Origin: Chlorobiaceae bacterium
GTDB lineage: Bacteria; Bacteroidota; Chlorobiia; Chlorobiales; Chlorobiaceae
DNA length: 6,668 bases
Assembly: GCA_013336025.1 (NCBI GenBank)
Contig: JAAXUM010000103.1
Coordinates: forward strand, 1-6,668
Direction of reading: 5' to 3'
The first letter of the stretch is position 1; each line of letters begins with the position of its first letter. The notes under the pieces are model-generated. The model saw nothing but the letters and a program-made list of their open reading frames with translations, was not told where the DNA came from and searched no databases. A program made the position numbers and the translations under genes. Shown in pieces: positions 6,523-6,668 of this stretch.

Positions 6523-6668
6523 TCACTCTGTATCATCATCAGCATGGCGGTGCGAGCATCAACCATGCTGCTCAGGAGAGCAGGGCGGCACTTGACTTCA
6601 GCGTCAATATCAGTCCAATCTCACCTCCCATCGGCGCTCTTTCGCTCGACTCCTTTTTTCTCCAAACC
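6519..6668 (+). CDS. cobD: Probable L-threonine-O-3-phosphate decarboxylase CobD (3' end outside window)
   Basis: Starts at ATG 6519, overlapping the cobQ stop codon (ATGA), and stays open for all 50 codons to the window edge. The visible N-terminus carries HGGA at residues 9-12 followed by [13 protein letters not shown] at 25-37. This is the opening pattern of PLP-dependent CobD enzymes, whose Salmonella member has HGGN followed by LDFSANINPLG (from memory). CobD decarboxylates L-threonine phosphate to (R)-1-amino-2-propanol phosphate, which links cobyric acid to the nucleotide loop. The PLP lysine lies outside the window, so activity cannot be judged. A related histidinol-phosphate aminotransferase is the main alternative, but the HGG motif and the position directly after cobQ favour CobD. 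Confidence 0.8.
   Translation, partial: MITLYHHQHGGASINHAAQESRAALDFSVNISPISPPIGALSLDSFFLQT

Overview
The window reads as a cobalamin (vitamin B12) acquisition and synthesis locus on the + strand of a Gram-negative bacterium. A TonB-dependent receptor with a signal peptide implies an outer membrane. The protein styles and gene order (receptor, BluB, CobQ, CobD) remind me of green sulfur bacteria (Chlorobiales). That assignment is from memory of family resemblance, not from a search, and I hold it at roughly two in three.

Layout. Positions 1-1692 hold the 3' part of a Na+/phosphate cotransporter with a C-terminal PhoU-like domain; its start lies before the window. About 60 bp later a cobalamin riboswitch aptamer begins (about 1753-1969). 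A further 391 nt of untranslated leader follows before the next start codon. The first 230 nt of it show nothing convincing. The last part (2202-2326) can fold into nested stems closed by a 17-position imperfect inverted repeat. Then come a TonB-dependent outer-membrane receptor (2361-4361), bluB (4382-5017), cobQ (5017-6522) and the first 50 codons of a probable cobD (6519-6668), which runs off the end.

How the genes work together. The receptor probably imports corrinoids. BluB makes the lower ligand 5,6-dimethylbenzimidazole from reduced FMN. CobQ amidates adenosylcobyrinic acid a,c-diamide to adenosylcobyric acid. CobD supplies the (R)-1-amino-2-propanol phosphate linker. From the receptor onward the genes are separated by 20 nt or overlap (TAATG, ATGA), so they look like one translationally coupled operon. 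The riboswitch would switch off both uptake and late synthesis when B12 is plentiful. The phosphate transporter gene seems unrelated in function.

The genes themselves are conventional. The least explained part is the long leader between aptamer and receptor. A second point of interest is the presence of oxygen-dependent BluB if the host is indeed a strict anaerobe.
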